A stretch of DNA of 58,446 bases, from assembly GCF_016612545.1 (NCBI RefSeq), contig NZ_JAENRY010000010.1:1-58446 (forward strand). Reading direction: 5' to 3'. Positions 50,285-58,446 of this stretch are shown piece after piece; position 1 is the first letter of the stretch; every line of letters begins with the position of its first letter. A program made the translations under genes and the position numbers. This stretch comes from Streptomyces sp. MBT65. Lineage in GTDB: Bacteria > Actinomycetota > Actinomycetes > Streptomycetales > Streptomycetaceae. The notes below the pieces were generated by a model, which saw only the letters and a list, made by a program, of their open reading frames with translations, ran no database searches and was not told where the DNA came from.

Positions 50285-51264
50285 GCTTCCTGCCTCCTCT
50301 GGACGCGGATGTAGAGCAGGCCGAAGACGAGCGCGATGAGGATGAGGATGTTGCCGACGGCCGCGCCGGGGCCGAACTTCGGCAGCAGCGTGCCGAAGCC
50401 GAGCTGGTACGACCAGGTCGCGAGGGTGGACGACGCGTCGCCCGGACCGCCCTTGGTCATGATCCAGATCAGGTCGAACACCTTGAGCGTGTAGACCAGC
50501 CCGAGGAGCAGGGTGATCGCCGACACCGGGCGGAGCAGCGGGAAGGTGATCCGGCGGAACTGCTGCCAGGCACCGGCCCCGTCCAGGGACGCCGCCTCGT
50601 ACAGCTCACCGGGGATGTTCTGGAGTCCGCTGTAGAGGATGACGAGGTTGAACGGGATGCCGATCCAGATGTTCGCGATGACGACCGAGGTCAGCGCCCA
50701 GTCCGGCGAGTTGAGCCAGTCCACCGGGGACACGCCCACGAAGTGCAGGGCGTAGTTGATGACACCGGACTCGCTGTTGAACATCCACGACCAGGTCGAC
50801 GCCGACACGATCAGCGGCAGCAGCCAGGGGATCAGGAACAGGGCGCGCAGGGTCCCGGCGAGCCGGAAGTGCCGGTTGAAGAAGACGGCGAGGGCGAGCC
50901 CGGCCACGTACTGGAACGCGATCGACGCGAAGGTGAAGATCACGGTGTGGCGCATGGCCGGGCCGAACGTGGGGTCGTCCAGGACGGTCCTGAAGTTGTC
51001 GAGGCCGGAGAAGGGCGCGTCCCCCTGCACGAACGACCGGACGGTGTAGTCGCGCAGGCTCAGATCGAGGTTGCGGTAGAGCGGATAGAGGTAGAAGGCG
51101 GCGAGGTAGACGACCAGCGGGGCGATGAAGGCCAGCGCGGTGAGCCGGCTGCTACGGCGCTGTCGGCGCCGCAGGTCCGACGCGTCCGTCCGATGTCCGG
51201 TGCCGGTCGCCCCGGACCTGGCCGGGGACCGCTGCGAGCGGCGGTCGACGCGGGCGATGGTCAT
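50281..51264 (-). CDS. Carbohydrate ABC transporter permease (MalF type)
   Basis: 327 aa from ATG 51264. A ~35-residue basic, cytoplasmic N-terminus precedes LTALAFIAPLVVYLAAFYLY. Six membrane helices in all, and an EAA loop ELYEAASLDGAGAWQQFRRI with FPLLRPVSAIT. It is the partner of the MalG-type permease and receives sugars from the binding protein encoded 81 bases upstream. Confidence 0.93.
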   Translation of the reverse strand: MTIARVDRRSQRSPARSGATGTGHRTDASDLRRRQRRSSRLTALAFIAPLVVYLAAFYLYPLYRNLDLSLRDYTVRSFVQGDAPFSGLDNFRTVLDDPTFGPAMRHTVIFTFASIAFQYVAGLALAVFFNRHFRLAGTLRALFLIPWLLPLIVSASTWSWMFNSESGVINYALHFVGVSPVDWLNSPDWALTSVVIANIWIGIPFNLVILYSGLQNIPGELYEAASLDGAGAWQQFRRITFPLLRPVSAITLLLGLVYTLKVFDLIWIMTKGGPGDASSTLATWSYQLGFGTLLPKFGPGAAVGNILILIALVFGLLYIRVQRRQEA

Positions 51265-51345
51265 GCGTACTCCTGGATGCGGGTGGCGTGTTCGGACGGA
51301 CGCGATGGCGACGCGCTTTCCGGAGGGGTGCGGGAGTCGGAGGTG

Positions 51346-52593
51346 TCAGCCCTTGCTCGCGGCCGTCTGAGCGGAGTCGAGGGCCGCCTGCGGGCTCTTG
51401 CCGCCCGACAGGGCGTTCTGCACGGCGGTCCACAACGGCTGGGAGATCGTCGGGTACTTGGTGCCCAGACCGTCGCTGGTGCGGCCGCGCGCCGCCGCCA
51501 CCGCGCCGACCCACGGCTTCAACTCCGGGTTCTGCTTGACCTGTTGGGCCTGCACCTCGGCGGTGGGTGCCACGTACGTCAGGGTCGTGTCGGTGGCCAG
51601 CAGGTTCGTGGAGTTCGTCAGACAGGTGACGATCTTCTTGCTGACGTCGTAGCGGGAGGAGTCCTTCTGCACGGGGACGGTGACGAACTCGCCGCCGGTC
51701 GGCACCGGCGCCGAACCGCCGTTCTGCCCGGGGATGTTGACGATGCCGTAGGCGAAGCCGGCCTTGTCCGCGTTGCCGAGCTGCCAGGTGCCGTTCTCGC
51801 TGAACGCGTAGTCGCCGGTGGCGAACTCCTGCCAGCTGGTGGTCTGGGTGTTCTGGAGGACGTCCTTCGGCGCGTATCCCGCGTCGACCCACTGCTTCCA
51901 CAGCGACAGCGCGGCCACGCCCTTGGCCGAGTCGAGCTTGGTCAGCTCGCCGCCCGCGCCCCAGAACCAGGGCAGGAACTGGAAGCTGCCCTCCTCCGTG
52001 TTGATCGCGGAGAAGGTGATGCCCTTCTTGCCCGCGGACTTGACCTTCTTCAGTGCCGCCGTGAGCGAGGCCCAGTCCTTGATGGACGCGGGGTCGACGT
52101 GGGCCGCGGTCAGGATCTTCTTGTTGTAGTAGAGCGCGAGGGTGTTGGCGCCGATCGGCACTCCGTAGGAGGCGTTGTCGATGACGCCGGCGCCGAGGAT
52201 GTTCTTCTGGATCGACGACGTGTCGAGGCCGAGTTCGCTGGTCTTGTTGAGGATGCCCGCCTCGACGAGCGTGGAGACGACCGGGTTGTCCACCAGCATG
52301 ACGTCGGGGGCGTTGCCCTGCTGGGCGGCGAGCAGCGCCTTGTTGCCCAGGTCCGTGGTGTCCATGCTGGTGCGCTTGACCTTCACCCCGGCGTCGGTGC
52401 CGCACTTGGTGACGAGCTTGCCCCACGCCGAGGACGCGTCGAACTGCGGGTACGGGTCCCAGAAGTTGTACGTCCCGCCGGTCTTCCCGGAACCGGAGGC
52501 GGAGGAGTCGGAACCGCCACCGCAGGCGGCGACAGCGGTGAGCGCGCCGACGGCGGCGATGGCGGTGAGGAGGGTGCGGCGGGTGTTTCTCAC
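51346..52593 (-). CDS. Sugar ABC transporter substrate-binding lipoprotein (family 1)
   Basis: 415 aa from GTG 52593 with GAGG upstream. Lipoprotein signal: RRTLLTAIAAVGALTAVAAC, where the Cys begins the mature protein. The fold is SBP_bac_1: TYNFWDPYPQFDASSAWGKL, LLAAQQGNAPDVMLVDNPV, GVPIGANTLALYYNKKIL and AFSENGTWQLGN. The YGVPIG.NTLALYYNK pattern is typical for oligosaccharide binders. The neighbouring GH127 suggests arabino-oligosaccharides as ligand. Confidence 0.92.
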   Translation of the reverse strand: MRNTRRTLLTAIAAVGALTAVAACGGGSDSSASGSGKTGGTYNFWDPYPQFDASSAWGKLVTKCGTDAGVKVKRTSMDTTDLGNKALLAAQQGNAPDVMLVDNPVVSTLVEAGILNKTSELGLDTSSIQKNILGAGVIDNASYGVPIGANTLALYYNKKILTAAHVDPASIKDWASLTAALKKVKSAGKKGITFSAINTEEGSFQFLPWFWGAGGELTKLDSAKGVAALSLWKQWVDAGYAPKDVLQNTQTTSWQEFATGDYAFSENGTWQLGNADKAGFAYGIVNIPGQNGGSAPVPTGGEFVTVPVQKDSSRYDVSKKIVTCLTNSTNLLATDTTLTYVAPTAEVQAQQVKQNPELKPWVGAVAAARGRTSDGLGTKYPTISQPLWTAVQNALSGGKSPQAALDSAQTAASKG

Positions 52594-52681
52594 GGTGACC
52601 TCGTTGTCTTGGTGCGGCTCGTAGGAAGGGGAGTGCGGGGGGAGGGTGAGAAGCGGGGGGAAGGTGGTGGCTGTGGAGGGC

Positions 52682-54658
52682 TCAGGAGGTGGGCAGCCAG
52701 ACGCGCATGCTGCCGTCCTGGCGGTTGGCCCACGCGTAGTAGGGAATGGCGGTGAGTTCGACCGGCGCACCGTCTGATTCCGGTGCCTCGCTCTCGGCGG
52801 AGGTGTACGGCCACCAGCCCGCGTCGGGGATGCGGCGCCGCCGGCCGACTGCCGTCACCGTGGTCACCCCGCCCAGCAGGTCGGGACGGTGCCGCACGGT
52901 GAGCGGACCGGTGCGGTCCAGGACGATGTCGTCCAGTCCGCCGCCGGGGTTGTCCACCTGCTCCAGGCAGTAGACGAGCGGCCCTCGCTCGATCGCCGCG
53001 CAACCGCGCACGGCGTCCACGCGGGGGTCGGCCGCGGTCAGGCGCGGCGCGAGGGCGAGTTCGAGGACGACCCGGTCGCCGGGGGCCCAGGTGCGCTCGA
53101 GCCGTAGCCAGCCGTCGGCCACGGGGGCGTCGGTCTGGTCGTACTCCGTGTCCCCGCACCGCACCCGGTACTCGGCGCACCACTGCGGGACGCGCAGCGA
53201 GAGGGTCCAGGGGCGGTCGGCCGGGGTCTCCTCGACGGTCAGGCCGATCGCGCCCTGCCACGGGTACTCGGTCTCGACGCGCACCGCGACCGAGGTGCCG
53301 TCGAGGTCGCCCGTGTAGCGACCGGCGGTGTACTGGTGGATCTGGAGGCCCCCGGGGTCGCTGGTGGCGAGGTAGTGCTCCAGCGAGGCCAGCAGCCGCA
53401 TCACGTTCGGCGGGCAGCAGGCGCAGCGGAACCAGCGGGTGCGGCGGGCGGACTGGTCGCCGCCGGGGTCGGTGTGGCCGTCGCGGACCTGGAGCGGGTT
53501 GACGTACAGCCAGCTCTCGCCGTCCAGGGACACTCCGGCCAGGAAGCCGTTGTACAGGGTGCGTTCGATCAGGTCGGAGTAGCGGGCCTCGCCGGTGAGC
53601 AGGGCCATCCGCCAGCTCCACTGGACGGAGGCGATGGCCGCACAAGTCTCGCAGTACGCACGCTCGTTGGGGAGTTCGTACGGGTCGCCGAAGTCCTCCT
53701 CGTCGTGATGGGCGCCGAGGCCGCCGGTGAGATGGGTCTTGGTCGAGGTCATCGCCCGCCACAACCTCTCCCCCACCGACCGGAGTTCGGCGTCCCCGGT
53801 CTCGGTCGCGAGATCGGCGGCGGCCGCCAGCAGGTACAACTGCCGTACGGCGTGGCCTTCCACGGTGTCCGCCTCGCGCAGCGGCACCCGGTCCTGGCAG
53901 TACGCCTCGCCGCCCAGCAGACCGTGGCCGAAACGGTCGACGAAGTAGCCGGCCAGCTCGAGGTAGCGGCGCTCGCCGGTCTCCCGGTACAGCTCCACCA
54001 GGGCGGTCTCGACCTCGGGGTGGCCGTCGATGCCGTCGATCTCCTTGCCGCTGCCGGGGAGGCCGAAGACGGAGTCGATGTGGTCAGCGAACTTCCTTGC
54101 CACGTCCAGGAGTTGGGGACGGCCGGTGGCCCGGTGGTGGGCGACGGCCGCCTGGATGAGATGACCGGCGCAGTACAGCTCGTGACCCCAGCGCAGGTCC
54201 TTGTACCGCTCGCCGCCCTTGAGCAGTTGGAACCAGGTGTTGAGGTAGCCGTCGGGCTGCTGCGCGTCGGCGACGAGGGCGACGATGCGCTCGACCTCGG
54301 TCTCCAGCCCGGCCGATGGCTCCTGGGCCAGCTGCCAGGACGCGGCCTCCAGCCACTTGTAGACGTCCGTGTCCACGAACGGGTACGCGCCCCGGAACTC
54401 GCCCTCGACCGCGCCCGCCGCCAGCCTCAGGTTGTGCAGATTGCCCGCGGACTCCAGCAGTTCGGGGCCCTGCGGGAGCGAGATCCGCGCGTTCACCTCG
54501 CGGCGGATGCTCCAGAAGCCGGCGCGTACCTCGACCGCGGCAGGCGCGAGTGCGGCCTTGGCGCCCGGTCCGAGGCGGACCGGGCCTGGGAGAGTGTCTG
54601 CCGCTTCGGACGGGGCCGGGGCCGAGGAGGAAAGCGCGGTGGAACGTGGGCGGGGCAT
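52682..54658 (-). CDS. GH127 beta-L-arabinofuranosidase (HypBA1-like)
   Basis: 658 aa from ATG 54658. No signal peptide is clear, so it acts inside the cell. An (alpha/alpha)6 barrel has YLNTWFQLLKGGERYKDLRW, GHELYCAGHLIQAAVAHHRA and LTGGLGAHHDEEDFG. Zn/catalytic residues are visible: Glu and Cys in NERAYCETCAAIASVQW, and the Cys cluster in FRCACCPPNVMRLLASLEHY. The enzyme family removes non-reducing beta-L-arabinofuranose from plant glycoproteins or oligosaccharides using a Cys nucleophile. It is the first gene of the operon, controlled from 54768-54818. Confidence 0.92.
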   Translation of the reverse strand: MPRPRSTALSSSAPAPSEAADTLPGPVRLGPGAKAALAPAAVEVRAGFWSIRREVNARISLPQGPELLESAGNLHNLRLAAGAVEGEFRGAYPFVDTDVYKWLEAASWQLAQEPSAGLETEVERIVALVADAQQPDGYLNTWFQLLKGGERYKDLRWGHELYCAGHLIQAAVAHHRATGRPQLLDVARKFADHIDSVFGLPGSGKEIDGIDGHPEVETALVELYRETGERRYLELAGYFVDRFGHGLLGGEAYCQDRVPLREADTVEGHAVRQLYLLAAAADLATETGDAELRSVGERLWRAMTSTKTHLTGGLGAHHDEEDFGDPYELPNERAYCETCAAIASVQWSWRMALLTGEARYSDLIERTLYNGFLAGVSLDGESWLYVNPLQVRDGHTDPGGDQSARRTRWFRCACCPPNVMRLLASLEHYLATSDPGGLQIHQYTAGRYTGDLDGTSVAVRVETEYPWQGAIGLTVEETPADRPWTLSLRVPQWCAEYRVRCGDTEYDQTDAPVADGWLRLERTWAPGDRVVLELALAPRLTAADPRVDAVRGCAAIERGPLVYCLEQVDNPGGGLDDIVLDRTGPLTVRHRPDLLGGVTTVTAVGRRRRIPDAGWWPYTSAESEAPESDGAPVELTAIPYYAWANRQDGSMRVWLPTS

Positions 54659-54767
54659 GGCTCTCCGAAGAGGTAGGTGGGAAGCGAGTCGGGAAGCCGG
54701 CGCGCGACGAGCGTCAGGGCGTCCCTGAGATCGGACGAGCGTTGCTCCGTCTCTCGAACCCGCTGAG

Positions 54768-54780
54768 GAAAACGTTTTTC
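54768..54780. promoter_or_regulatory. LacI-type operator of the GH127 operon
   Basis: GAAAACGTTTTTC has the AAAACGTTTT palindrome with the CG centre usual for LacI-family operators. It lies just downstream of the predicted minus-strand -10 box, 110 bases before the GH127 start codon, with the LacI gene divergently placed at 54919. Confidence 0.6.
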
Positions 54781-54788
54781 TGCCCGGA

Positions 54789-54818
54789 AAGGTAGGAACG
54801 GGTCCGAGTGCGCGTCAA
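54789..54818 (-). promoter_or_regulatory. Promoter of the GH127 operon
   Basis: On the minus strand, TTGACG (complement of 54813-54818) and TACCTT (complement of 54789-54794) are separated by 18 bases. The LacI-type palindrome follows 8 bases downstream. Confidence 0.5.
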
Positions 54819-54918
54819 GAGGTGCGACAAACAATTTCTCTGCTGGGTCGGGTCTGGCCAGCCGCCGCGAACGATGCCAGGATGCAGCTGACGACGTCAT
54901 CTAGGAAAAGGATTGCGC

Positions 54919-55938
54919 GTGACCGCCGTTCCAGATCTTCCGCCCACCGGGCGGGCGAAGCTCACCGACGTGGCAAGACTGGCCGGTGTCAGTGTCGGGA
55001 CAGCCTCAAAGGCGCTGAACGGCAGTGGCAGCATGCGCCCGGAGACCCGGCAACGGGTCCTGGACGCCGTCGAAGAACTGGACTTCCGGCCCAACCAGCA
55101 GGCGCAGAGCCTGCACACCGGCCGCAGTTGGACCGTCGGGCTGATGACGACCGACGGCATCGGCCGCTTCAGTACACCCGTCCTCCTCGGGGCCGAGGAC
55201 GCGCTCGGCGCCGGAAAGATCTCCGTGCTGCTGTGCGACACCCGCGGCGACGCCATCCGCGAGCAGCACCACCTGAGCAATCTCATGGGGCGCCGGGTGG
55301 ACGGCATCATCGTGACCGGCCGAAGGACCGATCCGCGCCCGCCGCTGAAAGGCGTCGAGCCGATACCGACGGTCTACGCGCTCTCGCCGTCCACCGACCC
55401 GGAGGACATCTCCGTCGTGTCGGACGACCGGAGCGGAGCCCAGCTGGCCGTCGAGCACCTGCTGGCCACCGGCCGCACCCGCATCGCGCACATCACCGGC
55501 CCGGCCCACCACGCGGCCGCCCGCGACCGGGCCCACCACACCCTCGAACTGCTCAAGCGCTCCGCCGCGGAACTCGCCACGGGCCGCGTCCACTTCGGGG
55601 AGTGGAGCGAGGCCTGGGGCCGCCGCGCCGCCGACGCGGTACTGCGCACGGCACCCGACACCGAGGCCTTCTTCTGCGGCAACGACCAGATCGCACGCGG
55701 TGTCACGGACGCGCTGCGTGAACGCGGGGTGAGCGTGCCCGCCGACATCGCCGTGGTCGGCTACGACAACTGGGACGTCATGGCCCTGGCCTCGCGGCCG
55801 CCCCTCACCACGATCGACACGAACCTGGCCGAGGTCGGCCGGCAGGCAGCCCTGCTGCTGCTGGAAGCCATCGGCTCCAAGCCGGCGCCCGGCCTGCACA
55901 CCGTTCCCTGCCGTCTCGTCGTCCGCGAATCCACCTGA
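54919..55938 (+). CDS. LacI family transcriptional regulator of the arabinoside operon
   Basis: 339 aa from GTG 54919, with AAGGA six bases upstream. The LacI helix-turn-helix is AKLTDVARLAGVSVGTASKA and the hinge helix region RPNQQAQSLHTGRSWTVGL. The periplasmic-binding-like core shows SVVSDDRSGAQLAVEHLL, TRIAHITGP, FFCGNDQIARGVTDAL and VVGYDNWDV (variant of the GxDD motif). It ends with TTIDTNLAEVGRQAALLLLE. It is divergent from the GH127 operon and probably releases its operator on binding an arabinose-type sugar. Confidence 0.92.
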   Translation: MTAVPDLPPTGRAKLTDVARLAGVSVGTASKALNGSGSMRPETRQRVLDAVEELDFRPNQQAQSLHTGRSWTVGLMTTDGIGRFSTPVLLGAEDALGAGKISVLLCDTRGDAIREQHHLSNLMGRRVDGIIVTGRRTDPRPPLKGVEPIPTVYALSPSTDPEDISVVSDDRSGAQLAVEHLLATGRTRIAHITGPAHHAAARDRAHHTLELLKRSAAELATGRVHFGEWSEAWGRRAADAVLRTAPDTEAFFCGNDQIARGVTDALRERGVSVPADIAVVGYDNWDVMALASRPPLTTIDTNLAEVGRQAALLLLEAIGSKPAPGLHTVPCRLVVREST

Positions 55939-56046
55939 GCCGTTGAGGACGGGTCGGGGACGGCCGAGCACGTCGGGATGCCCCATCCCTCCCCCTGAGC
56001 AGGGTGTTGCAGGAATCCGCAGCATCCGCCCTCGACACCGGCCCGA

Positions 56047-57075
56047 TCAGCGCGGCTCGGCCATGGTGCGGCGGACGACGAGGTGCGGAGCGAGGACGAC
56101 CTCCCGGGGCTCGGTACGGCCCTGGTCGAGGCGTTCCACGGCGGCGGCCACCGCGTAGCGCGCCTGTTCCTCCGCTCCCTGGCTGACCGTGGTCAGGTCG
56201 AAGCAGCTCAGGCGGGAGAGCCTGTCGTCGTCGTATCCCGCGACGGACACCTCGCCGGGGACGGAGACACCCGCGCGGGCGAGACCGGCCAGGACACCGA
56301 TCGCGCTCTGGTCGTTGAACGCGACCACGGCGGTGGGCAGTTCGCCCGCGTCGAGGAGGTGGCGGGCGGCGCGCTCGCCGGCCGCCTCGGTGTTGTCACC
56401 GCGCAGCACGCTGATGTGCGCGTCCAGTCCGTGGCGCCGCATGGCCGTGCGGTAGCCGCGACGCCGGTCGGTGGCGATCACACCCTTGCCGCCGTCGACG
56501 TACGTGATCGCGCGGTGCCCGAGCGCCACCAGCCGGTCGACTATCTGCCCCACGCCGTCGTCGTCCGCGGTGCGCACCACGTCCAGCTCCCCGTCCTCGA
56601 TACGCCGGCCCACGACGATGACGGGGGCCTTGCCGTCGAGCGCGGCGAGCGTGTCGACGGGGGCGGTCGGGCCGAGCAGGATCAGCGCCTCGCTGCGGAA
56701 GGCCAGCAGCGTCTCGACGGCCGTGCGCTCGTCGCGGGTACGGGTCTGGGTGCTCAGGACGAGGTCGTAACCGACCTCCTCGGCGGCCGAGTGCAGATGC
56801 TCGACCAGGTCCGCGTGGAAGGGGCTGTGGATGTCGACCATGACACCGAGCATCCGGGTGCGCCTGCTGGCCAGCAGGCTGGCGGTGCGGTCCACCTGGT
56901 AGCCGAGGTCCGCGGCGGCCTTCAGGACACGTTGCCGTGTGCGTTCACTGGGGCCCGCCACACCGCGCAGCACGAGGGAGACGGACGCGGTGGACACACC
57001 TACGCGTGCCGCCACGTCCTCCAGTCGTGGGCGCTTCTTCGCGGCCGCCCGGCGATGTTCCGCCCCGTCCTCCAC
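56047..57075 (-). CDS. LacI family transcriptional regulator
   Basis: 342 aa from GTG 57075. The helix-turn-helix is RPRLEDVAARVGVSTASVSL followed by VLRGVAGPSERTRQRVL. The core has RTRMLGVMVDIHSPFHADLV, ITYVDGGKG, AVVAFNDQSAIGVLAGLARA and VSVAGYDDDRLSRLSCFDLT. It is divergent from the sugar-binding-protein gene at 57409, whose promoter contains a perfect LacI-type palindrome. It is unrelated in close detail to the LacI at 54919 and is transcribed toward it. Confidence 0.92.
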   Translation of the reverse strand: MEDGAEHRRAAAKKRPRLEDVAARVGVSTASVSLVLRGVAGPSERTRQRVLKAAADLGYQVDRTASLLASRRTRMLGVMVDIHSPFHADLVEHLHSAAEEVGYDLVLSTQTRTRDERTAVETLLAFRSEALILLGPTAPVDTLAALDGKAPVIVVGRRIEDGELDVVRTADDDGVGQIVDRLVALGHRAITYVDGGKGVIATDRRRGYRTAMRRHGLDAHISVLRGDNTEAAGERAARHLLDAGELPTAVVAFNDQSAIGVLAGLARAGVSVPGEVSVAGYDDDRLSRLSCFDLTTVSQGAEEQARYAVAAAVERLDQGRTEPREVVLAPHLVVRRTMAEPR

Positions 57076-57112
57076 CTGCGCCTCCCGGCCGCAATCTTCT
57101 CGCGCAACGCCC

Positions 57113-57163
57113 TTGACACGCTCTCGAAACGAGTCGATAGTACCAGGAATTAAAGCGCTTTAA
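57113..57163 (+). promoter_or_regulatory. Promoter with LacI-type palindrome for the sugar ABC operon
   Basis: TTGACA (57113-57118) and GATAGT (57136-57141) are 17 bases apart. The perfect 14-base palindrome TTAAAGCGCTTTAA (57150-57163) covers the expected start site. CTCGAAACGAG is a second small palindrome between the boxes. The coding sequence starts 246 bases further on, leaving an untranslated leader of over 200 bases. Confidence 0.65.
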
Positions 57164-57408
57164 ATTGTCCTGATGTTCCGACGAAGACCGTTGGCGCGTC
57201 GCCCGCGATCGGCGGGGACACCCGCTCACCGTCGACGCCGCCCACAAGGCGGACAAGCGGTCACGGCCGACGCGTTCGGCCGCCACGGCTCCCTGTGAGC
57301 CACTCCGATCCTCCAAACCGAATCCCCGACCCTGGCCCTGGCCCATCAAGCAGCCGCGGACCTACCGCCCTGCTACCTCTTTCAGTCGCACAGCGAGGTG
57401 CACGAACC

Positions 57409-58428
57409 ATGAGCCGTACATCCCTCCCCCGCTCCCGCAGAGTCCTCCCTGTCGTGGCCGCCGCCACCGTGGCCGCCCTCGCCCTCGCGGGCTGCTCCAG
57501 CAGCTCCGGCGGCAAGAAGTCCGACGAGTCCGCGGGCAACGTCTCCGCGGGCAAGGCGACCACTCCGCGTATGACGATCGCGATGGTCACCCACGCGCCC
57601 TCCGGCGACACCTTCTGGGACACCATCCGCAAGGGCGCGCAGGCAGCCGCAGCCAAGGACAACGTCCGGCTCATCTACTCCAACGACGAGACGGCCGCCG
57701 ATCAGGCCAACCTGGTGCAGAACGCGATCGACCAGAAGGTCGACGGCATCGCGGTCACCCTCGCCAAGCCCGACGCCATGAAGGCCGTCGTCGCCAAGGC
57801 CGAGCAGGCCGGCATCCCCGTCGTGGGCTTCAACGCCGGGCTGAGCGAGTGGAAGAAGCAGGGCCTGCTGTCCTTCTTCGGGCAGGACGAGGCCGTCTCG
57901 GGTCAGGCACTCGGCACCAAGCTCAACTCCACCGGCGTCAAGCACACGTTGTGCGTGATCCAGGCCCAGGGCGACATCAACCTCGAACAGCGCTGCGCCG
58001 GCGTGAAGAAGACGTTCAGCGGCAAGACCGACATCCTCTACGTCAACGGCACGGACATGCCGTCGGTGAAGTCGACGATCACGGCCAAGCTCACCCAGGA
58101 CAAGACCATCGACGACGTGGTCACGCTCGGCGCCCCGTTCGCCCTCACCGCCGTGCAGTCCGTGTCCGACGCGGGCAGCAAGGCGAAGGTCGCCACGTTC
58201 GACCTCAACAAGGACCTCATCTCCGCCATCGAGAAGGGCACGATCCAGTTCGCGGTCGACCAGCAGCCTTACCTTCAGGGCTACTTGGCGGTCGACTCGC
58301 TGTGGCTCTACAAGAACAACGGCAACTACAGCGGCGGTGGTGAAGCCCCCGTGCTCACCGGTCCCGCCTTCGTCGACAAGACCAACGTGAACACCGTCGC
58401 CGAGTTCGCCGCGAAGGGCACTCGGTGA
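57409..58428 (+). CDS. Sugar ABC transporter substrate-binding lipoprotein (ribose type)
   Basis: 339 aa from ATG 57409 with GAGGTG upstream. The lipoprotein signal is VVAAATVAALALAGC, followed by a Ser/Gly/Lys-rich linker. The core is a type 1 periplasmic binding protein: IAMVTHAPSGDTFWDTIRKG, YSNDETAADQANLVQNAIDQ, KVDGIAVTLAKPDAMKAVVA, IPVVGFNAG and FAVDQQPYLQGYLAVDSLWL. Such proteins bind monosaccharides or inositol. The next gene overlaps its stop codon. Likely regulator: LacI at 56047. Confidence 0.92.
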   Translation: MSRTSLPRSRRVLPVVAAATVAALALAGCSSSSGGKKSDESAGNVSAGKATTPRMTIAMVTHAPSGDTFWDTIRKGAQAAAAKDNVRLIYSNDETAADQANLVQNAIDQKVDGIAVTLAKPDAMKAVVAKAEQAGIPVVGFNAGLSEWKKQGLLSFFGQDEAVSGQALGTKLNSTGVKHTLCVIQAQGDINLEQRCAGVKKTFSGKTDILYVNGTDMPSVKSTITAKLTQDKTIDDVVTLGAPFALTAVQSVSDAGSKAKVATFDLNKDLISAIEKGTIQFAVDQQPYLQGYLAVDSLWLYKNNGNYSGGGEAPVLTGPAFVDKTNVNTVAEFAAKGTR

Positions 58429-58446
58429 TGAGTATGACCCAGCATG
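58428..58446 (+). CDS. Start of next ABC transporter gene, cut by window end
   Basis: ATG 58428 overlaps the TGA of the binding-protein gene (TGATG) and reads MSMTQH before the window ends. By position it should encode the permease or ATPase of the ribose-type transporter. Confidence 0.5.

Noticed and set aside
1..58446. rRNA or tRNA genes
   Set aside because: No tRNA cloverleaf, CCA-type 3' end or rRNA core sequence was noticed in either strand by eye; a tRNA search program would be decisive.

Overview
The window reads as a stretch of Streptomyces (or close actinobacterial) chromosome. It is very GC-rich with strong G/C bias at third codon positions. GTG and TTG starts are common, genes are often coupled by ATGA/GTGA overlaps, exported enzymes carry Tat or lipoprotein signals, and families typical of the genus are present (DUF6221, SpoIIE-type PP2C phosphatase with an ATPase module, LuxR-type two-component pairs). 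The mix of insertion-sequence remnants, broken genes and catabolic islands suggests an accessory or arm region rather than the conserved core.

Layout. 1-8.1 kb: a mosaic of a partial hypothetical gene, an IS21-type transposase fragment, a frameshifted DUF6221 gene, two TetR/SDR pairs, a frameshifted winged-helix-like gene, a beta-propeller plus Ig-like gene pair, and a decapitated SDR. The second TetR gene shares an operator-like 14-mer with the promoter of its divergent SDR and with the region ahead of the propeller gene. 8.3-14.7 kb: two IclR-type regulators and a tightly coupled polar amino-acid ABC transporter, homocysteine S-methyltransferase and isopenicillin-N-synthase-like oxygenase. 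14.7-18.6 kb: an IS110 remnant and an operon of ABC ATPase, permease, sensor kinase and LuxR response regulator. 18.6-21.4 kb: decayed DNA with an amino-acid ABC ATPase pseudogene related to the intact one at 11.9 kb, a possible integrase remnant, a small membrane protein, a hypothetical gene apparently split by TAG, and a CBM6-like tail.

21.4-27.3 kb: secreted carbohydrate enzymes (GH95-like, a jelly-roll lyase-like protein, a GH27 alpha-galactosidase) tied together by a shared operator with core CATCCGATG. 27.6-32 kb: a large NB-ARC/TPR ATPase without a DNA-binding domain, a class I methyltransferase and an alpha/beta hydrolase. 32.1-36.3 kb: a compact LysE exporter, SdhA/NadB-like flavoprotein and B12-binding radical-SAM-like protein with a non-canonical Cys motif. 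I regard this as the best candidate for an undescribed pathway. 36.5-40.1 kb: a LuxR two-component pair divergent from a multicopper oxidase, with a long nested inverted repeat between them. 40.1-43.4 kb: an isochorismatase-type hydrolase, a DHA2-type MFS pump and a RutA-type oxygenase, resembling a minimal pyrimidine or N-heterocycle ring-opening cassette. 43.6-47.3 kb: a multidomain PAS/GAF/PP2C/ATPase regulator and a membrane protein preceded by a striking 32-bp palindrome. 47.5-55.9 kb: an L-arabinofuranoside-type utilisation operon (GH127, binding protein, two permeases, GH39-like enzyme with ricin lectin) with a divergent LacI regulator. 56-58.4 kb: a second LacI regulator divergent from a ribose-type sugar ABC operon that runs off the end.

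All assignments come from reading translated sequence and motifs; no database search was run.
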